64,000 nucleotides of DNA from a bacterium. GTDB lineage: Bacteria > Bacteroidota > Bacteroidia > Flavobacteriales_D > Crocinitomicaceae. Position numbers and translations under genes: made by a program. Below are positions 59,948 through 64,000 of the stretch, piece after piece (the first letter of the stretch is position 1; every line of letters starts with the position of its first letter). The notes beneath the pieces are model-generated. The model did not search any database, was not told the origin of the DNA, and worked only from the letters and a program-made list of their open reading frames with translations. The stretch is taken from assembly GCA_024742305.1 (NCBI GenBank), contig JANSYQ010000003.1:1-64000 (forward strand). The letters run 5' to 3'.

Positions 59948-61015
59948 TTACTTCGGAGCCTTGTATTTTATCGTGTTACGGTACAACAAAATGAATACGA
60001 AAACGAAGTAGGAAATGAAGAAAATTACGGGTAGATACGTATCCAATTTCACAAGGTTTACCATGGCTACCGAAAGCAAACAGGCTATGGCGCCGAGGAT
60101 AACAAACACGTACCACACCTTTCTATCAGAGAGTCCGGCGTATACCAAATGATGCGTAGTGTGATCTTTTCCTCCAACCATTGGAGACTGTCCTCTTTTC
60201 AATCTGTTGATGACCACAGTAAGCGTATCTACCGCCGCTGGAGTGAACGCCACTAAAGCAATACATAAGCCCAACCAAGAAGGACTTTCGGTTTCGTAGG
60301 AAACGTTCCAATGGCTCTTCATACTGAAAAACGCGACGAACAAGCCTATAAATTGAGATCCGGCATCACCCATGAACAGCTTCGAGGGATTCACGTTCAT
60401 GGTCAAAAATCCGACCACGGCACCAATAACGCTGATATTAATCAAGGTAAAGATGTTCGTGTTGAATTCATAAATCAACCAATTAGAAAGAAGACAAGAA
60501 AGCAAAATGAAGAACACCGTAGTACCCGTTATTCCATCCATATTGTCCAGCATGTTCAGTGAGTTCATCACGATAATGACCCAAATCACTGTCACAATGG
60601 CATCGGGGCCTTCCATGTGGAAGAGATGAATAGACGATCCCGTAATCACGAAGAAGAAACCACAAAGAATTTGCGTAGATAGCTTAATCAATGGGCGCGT
60701 ATTGTACGCGTCATCCGCCAATCCCATCAGAAAGGCAATACTTCCGGCGCCAAACAGACCAACAAATTCAGGGTTTTGAAATACGTTTTTATCCTCACCA
60801 AAAACAATGGAATAGGCAATGGATGCGAAAACAAAAACAACGAAGAAACTTACTCCACCGAGAGATGGTTTGGACTGGTTACTCCATCGAACAACTACAT
60901 CGTTCTTGTTGCGGATACCCAATGATTTGGAAAACCGAAGTAGAATGACATTGCACATAATTGCGAGAAGCATCCCACCAATTCCGAAACCAAAAAGTTG
61001 TACCAGCTTTACCAC
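59948..61015 (-). CDS. WecA/MraY-family glycosyl-1-phosphate transferase
   Basis: A 355-residue inner-membrane protein with about 11 hydrophobic segments, transferring a sugar-1-phosphate to undecaprenyl phosphate at the start of exopolysaccharide or O-antigen synthesis. Diagnostic motifs are SLGGVSFFVVFVFASIAYS, MGLADDAYNTRPLIKLSTQI with Asp-Asp, LNMLDNMDGITGTTVFFILL (Mg-binding Asp), NPSKLFMGDAGSQFIG and the VGGKDHTTHHLVYAGLSDRK loop. MraY itself is usually in the dcw cluster, so this is more likely the WecA-type enzyme of the locus beginning here. It ends 20 bases before the transglycosylase start. Confidence 0.9.
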   Translation of the reverse strand: MVKLVQLFGFGIGGMLLAIMCNVILLRFSKSLGIRNKNDVVVRWSNQSKPSLGGVSFFVVFVFASIAYSIVFGEDKNVFQNPEFVGLFGAGSIAFLMGLADDAYNTRPLIKLSTQILCGFFFVITGSSIHLFHMEGPDAIVTVIWVIIVMNSLNMLDNMDGITGTTVFFILLSCLLSNWLIYEFNTNIFTLINISVIGAVVGFLTMNVNPSKLFMGDAGSQFIGLFVAFFSMKSHWNVSYETESPSWLGLCIALVAFTPAAVDTLTVVINRLKRGQSPMVGGKDHTTHHLVYAGLSDRKVWYVFVILGAIACLLSVAMVNLVKLDTYLPVIFFISYFVFVFILLYRNTIKYKAPK

Positions 61016-61092
61016 TTGTAAAAAGTAACTTAGATAAAAACAAATGTAGGAAAATTTAACAGTACGGTGGTCGCTTCTCCGTGAATCAAGGC

Positions 61093-63516
61093 TTATTTAG
61101 ACCTACCCAAAATAGACCGGATTTTTCTTTTGATGCGCGTCCACAAGGACGGCTTGGTAAACTTATCCATGTCATCCTCCATGTAGCCTGAGGTGTAGCC
61201 ATATCCATACCCATATCCGTAGCCATATCCGTAACCGTAGCTGGAGTTTCGATTCGATTGCACGCCATTCAAAATCACGTTGAGCGACTTCAATTGTTGC
61301 ATTTCAAATAATTCCTTGATACGATATGTGAAGTTTCGCTTCGAGTAGTGAGACTTGAAAATATAGATCGGGATATCTGCCTCCGTAAGGTTTTTTACAC
61401 CGTCCGAAACTAGTCCAACTGGAGGGTTATCGATGATGATTACATCATACGTTTCTTTCAAGCCTTCCACAATTTCCTTGAATTGATCGCTCAGCAATAA
61501 CTCTGATGGATTCGGTGGAATGGGACCCGCTGTGATGAAGTCCAATTCAGGAATGCTTGATTTCTTGATACACTCTTCCAAGCTGGATTGTCCTACGATA
61601 AGCGAACTCATTCCGTGCGTATTGTCCTCGTCAAATCCGAGGTGAACTTTTGGTTTTCGAAGGTCCAAATCGAGAAGAATAGTCTTCTTTCCGGACATGG
61701 CGATAATTCCCCCGAGGTTGAGTGCCACAAATGTTTTTCCTTCTCCCGAAATGGAAGACGAAATTGCGATGGTCTTGTAATTAGGATGGATGTAACTTAA
61801 GTTAGTTCGAATCTTTCGCATGGCTTCTGCCATGATAGATTTTGGCGCCTCTGCAACCACCAACTGTGAGTATTCCATGGAAAATTTCAGCAGGGGTACC
61901 CCTCCAAGAATGGACGCTCGCTCCGGCAGTGTGTTTTCCAAATCTTCAATCAAATTGATTTCATTGAAGGTCAGATAACGGAAGAGCATTATCCCGAGCC
62001 CGATAAACATTCCCACCAGTACAAATGCAAAGTAGACAAATCCAGCATTTGGTGCCACTGGCTCTGAACTTACAGTAGGCATTCTCAAGATGCGGTTCTC
62101 TGAGGCATAGCCTGCATCGGAGATGGAATACAGCACTTTCTTTTCTGTCAATAGCGTGAAGTACTTTTCATTCAGCTCTTGAATGTTTTTCAGTCTACTG
62201 TACTCCATTCGTTGTTCGGGAAGTCCTGACAACTTTGCTTTTCTTCGAGAAATTTCTTGGCGTAATCGAACAGCCTCTGAGTTTAAACGCAACTTAATGG
62301 TAGCGATACTTCTAAGAATTGTGCTGATTTTTGCATCCACCCTTTTTTGTACCAGTGCTACCTTCTCGCTGTTGGGCGTAAGTGAAACCAGGAGATCTTC
62401 CTTTTGCTCCAATAAATCGTGCAAATCACTAATGTGTGTTACGAGCGAAGCTTCATAGCTTTTTCCCAACATTTCCGGAATCATCCGAAACACCTCCAAT
62501 CGGTTTGGGGCGCGCTCAAGTTGATTATCAATAGCAATCAATGCAGATACCTCCTTGTCGATTTCCGTGAGCTGCATTTCAAGATCATTCAATTTTTCAT
62601 TGATTTCGCCGCTACTAAATTCGGGATCTACTACGTTCGATTTAGAATGGAAGTCCGTTAAACTATCTTGAGAAGACTGTAGCTCAAAATAGAGCGAGTC
62701 CAATTGATTGTTGATGAAAGAAAGTACATTTTCTGAACTCTTTCGTTTGATCTCTTCATCATACTCCTGATACGATTCAGCAATCGCCAAACTTATGTCA
62801 CGGCACATGCGAGCGTTGTGTCCTTTAAACGAGACTTGTATAGTTCTCGCATTTGGATCCAGCGGAATGACATCCAAACCACCATGTAATCGTTTCACCA
62901 AACCTTCTCTGCTATTGAAGAGAAAGTACAGTTCATTCTGGGCAGCCATTTCTTTGAACACCTTCGGGTTGGAGGACTTCACCACCACATCCATGTCTTG
63001 GTTGACCAAATGTTCATTCAATGGACCTTTTAGTCGCAAGGTATTCCCCTTCTTCTCATAGGATAACTCAACCGTATTGTCCTGCATACTAATTGAAATC
63101 TCCTGATTGATGAGGGAAGAATCTACGAGTTTATAGGGCTGAATATTAAAGCTGCTAGTAAGGTACAACTCTTCCGTAAGCAATTTTCCGCGTGAGAACA
63201 TACTCACGGACATATTCAATTTTTCTACAGCTCTTTCAAAGAGAAGCTCAGAACGCAAGAGTTCCACAACGGCGGAAATCTCATCGTCTTGTGTATTTAT
63301 ATTTTCAAAATCTATTACATCAGCGGCTTTATCCTGATTGGATATTTGCAGCATTAGTGAAGACTCGTAAACCGGCTTGGTATAACGAAGGTAGAAGTAC
63401 GCAAGAATCACAAAAACGCCCACGAAACCAAGTACCCAAAACCAATAACGACGAATGATCGTTCGGAGGATCAAGGGATCATAGGATGTATTTATGAATA
63501 ATTTTTGCTTTGCCAC
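61093..63516 (-). CDS. Polysaccharide chain-length tyrosine autokinase (Wzc type)
   Basis: An 807-residue inner-membrane protein that joins a Wzz-type periplasmic chain-length domain (first TM about 29-48, YWFWVLGFVGVFVILAYFYL; coiled coil to about 480; second TM near 500, FVYFAFVLVGMFIGLGIMLF) with a cytoplasmic BY-kinase. The kinase has Walker A SSISGEGKTFVALNLGG, Walker A' ILLDLDLRKPKV and Walker B DVIIIDNPPVGLVSD. Its C-terminus is a Tyr-rich GY repeat (GYGYGYGYGYGYGYTSGY) that receives autophosphorylation. Phosphorylation cycles control export and length of exopolysaccharide. The export gene follows upstream. Confidence 0.93.
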   Translation of the reverse strand: MAKQKLFINTSYDPLILRTIIRRYWFWVLGFVGVFVILAYFYLRYTKPVYESSLMLQISNQDKAADVIDFENINTQDDEISAVVELLRSELLFERAVEKLNMSVSMFSRGKLLTEELYLTSSFNIQPYKLVDSSLINQEISISMQDNTVELSYEKKGNTLRLKGPLNEHLVNQDMDVVVKSSNPKVFKEMAAQNELYFLFNSREGLVKRLHGGLDVIPLDPNARTIQVSFKGHNARMCRDISLAIAESYQEYDEEIKRKSSENVLSFINNQLDSLYFELQSSQDSLTDFHSKSNVVDPEFSSGEINEKLNDLEMQLTEIDKEVSALIAIDNQLERAPNRLEVFRMIPEMLGKSYEASLVTHISDLHDLLEQKEDLLVSLTPNSEKVALVQKRVDAKISTILRSIATIKLRLNSEAVRLRQEISRRKAKLSGLPEQRMEYSRLKNIQELNEKYFTLLTEKKVLYSISDAGYASENRILRMPTVSSEPVAPNAGFVYFAFVLVGMFIGLGIMLFRYLTFNEINLIEDLENTLPERASILGGVPLLKFSMEYSQLVVAEAPKSIMAEAMRKIRTNLSYIHPNYKTIAISSSISGEGKTFVALNLGGIIAMSGKKTILLDLDLRKPKVHLGFDEDNTHGMSSLIVGQSSLEECIKKSSIPELDFITAGPIPPNPSELLLSDQFKEIVEGLKETYDVIIIDNPPVGLVSDGVKNLTEADIPIYIFKSHYSKRNFTYRIKELFEMQQLKSLNVILNGVQSNRNSSYGYGYGYGYGYGYGYTSGYMEDDMDKFTKPSLWTRIKRKIRSILGRSK

Positions 63517-63534
63517 GCGCTTTTCTTTTCTGCG

Positions 63535-64000
63535 TTATAAATTTGAAATTATAGTTACCAGTACTGCTAATGAGGCAAGTAAAGAGCCAAGCGGCACTAC
63601 CTTTTCCAAGATTTCTTTTCCTAGTTCTGGGGCTGGTTCCACATAGATGTAATCGTTCGCTTGAACCACCAAATCGGTGAATTTCAACCCTTCAATAACG
63701 GACAAGTCCATTACATACACAATGCGCTCGCCATTCACCATTCGCATAAGCTTTACCGTATTCGCCTTACCCCGGTCCGCTATTCCTCCTGCAAGTGCAA
63801 TAACTTCCATGAGAGTTGTGTTTGTATTCATGAGGGGAACCACCGTCGCTTCAGACCCACTTCCCGGGAAAACGATAACGCGTTGATTGGTAATTTGTGC
63901 CTTAACGAACGGTTCGCGATATTCTTCCGAATACAATAATTCCAAGGTATCTTCGAACTCCTCTACGGTGAGTCCGGTAACTTCCACCTTACCTAGTTTT
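63535..64000 (-). CDS. Polysaccharide export protein, Wza type (N-terminus outside window)
   Basis: The visible 155 codons form the C-terminal part of an outer-membrane polysaccharide exporter; the frame continues past the window end (KLGKVEVTGLTVEEF). An SLBB domain covers about VTGLTVEEFEDTLELLYSEE and RVIVFPGSGSEATVVPLMNT, TLMEVIALAGGIADRGKANT, VMDLSVIEGLKFTDLVVQAN, and DYIYVEPAPEL. The last stretch is a hydrophobic helix (LGSLLASLAVLVTIISNL), which is a common end in Bacteroidota exporters. Any GTG at 63987 would be internal, not a start. It lies 18 bases upstream of the Wzc-type kinase gene. Confidence 0.9.
   Translation of the reverse strand, partial: KLGKVEVTGLTVEEFEDTLELLYSEEYREPFVKAQITNQRVIVFPGSGSEATVVPLMNTNTTLMEVIALAGGIADRGKANTVKLMRMVNGERIVYVMDLSVIEGLKFTDLVVQANDYIYVEPAPELGKEILEKVVPLGSLLASLAVLVTIISNL

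Noticed and set aside
1-64000. tRNA or rRNA genes
   Set aside because: No cloverleaf-type or rRNA-like stretch was seen in the intergenic gaps, though a covariance search was not possible by eye.
1-64000. Phage, transposase or anti-phage defence island
   Set aside because: No integrase, transposase, restriction, toxin-antitoxin or capsid-like gene is encoded; all larger genes are housekeeping, envelope or transport functions.

Overview
The window is chromosomal DNA of a Bacteroidota bacterium, most likely a marine or freshwater member of the Flavobacteriales (Crocinitomicaceae/Cryomorphaceae-like; the family is my inference). The evidence is a type IX secretion C-terminal sorting module, a TonB receptor paired with a DUF4249 lipoprotein, DUF5686, DUF5723 and GH3 proteins, an HU-CCDC81/SPOR protein, split transketolase subunits, and promoters of the Bacteroidota type (TTG about 20 bases before TAnnTTTG). 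No rRNA, tRNA, CRISPR array, prophage or transposase gene was seen. Almost all of the DNA is protein coding.

Layout. 1-3235 (minus): end-truncated TetR regulator, divergent NRAMP-like transporter, AtoE-type short-chain fatty acid transporter. 3381-7686 (plus): ribD, a drug/metabolite exporter, a metallo-beta-lactamase-fold hydrolase and an HU/SPOR cell-envelope protein. 7804-13165 (minus): DUF5723 outer-membrane protein, gapA, and a T9SS-exported CUB/P-domain protein with a small secreted partner. 13459-19457 (plus): one tight run holding transketolase N and C subunits with a secreted VWA protein wedged between them, an ECF sigma factor with two envelope partners, and a class III aminotransferase. 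19522-26310 (mostly minus): a lipoprotein, a TPR remnant, bioA, bioD and pheT, interrupted by a chagasin-like secreted protein and repeat-rich DNA. 26434-33651 (plus): TonB receptor/DUF4249 pair, rhodanese, DUF2064 glycosyltransferase, DUF5686 protein.

33771-41748: rfaD and a deoxynucleoside kinase, then two divergent GH3 paralogues separated by a previously unannotated 32-residue membrane peptide gene with its own promoter and terminator, then BI-1, folE and queD. 41934-48025 (plus): DUF985 cupin, tlyA, a secreted unknown, sufS, a broken copy of the start of sufE, sufE, a DUF59 protein and fabF. 48136-56220: a TPR adenylate cyclase, a sigma factor coupled to a 1005-residue anti-sigma/TonB fusion, a membrane protein and a surface lipoprotein. 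56227-64000 (minus): uvrA, a lytic transglycosylase lipoprotein and the start of an exopolysaccharide locus (WecA/MraY-like transferase, Wzc-type tyrosine autokinase, Wza-type exporter running off the end).

The most unusual items are: (i) the VWA gene that splits the transketolase operon and seems to start at ATT; (ii) the tiny GH3-linked membrane peptide whose terminator lies just before a GH3 start codon; (iii) the sufE 5'-end duplication that leaves the promoter on a broken copy; (iv) a family of short palindromic REP-like elements found between genes, in a hairpin near a terminator, and in frame inside a coding sequence; and (v) several promoters only about 4 bases before the start codon, implying leaderless messages.
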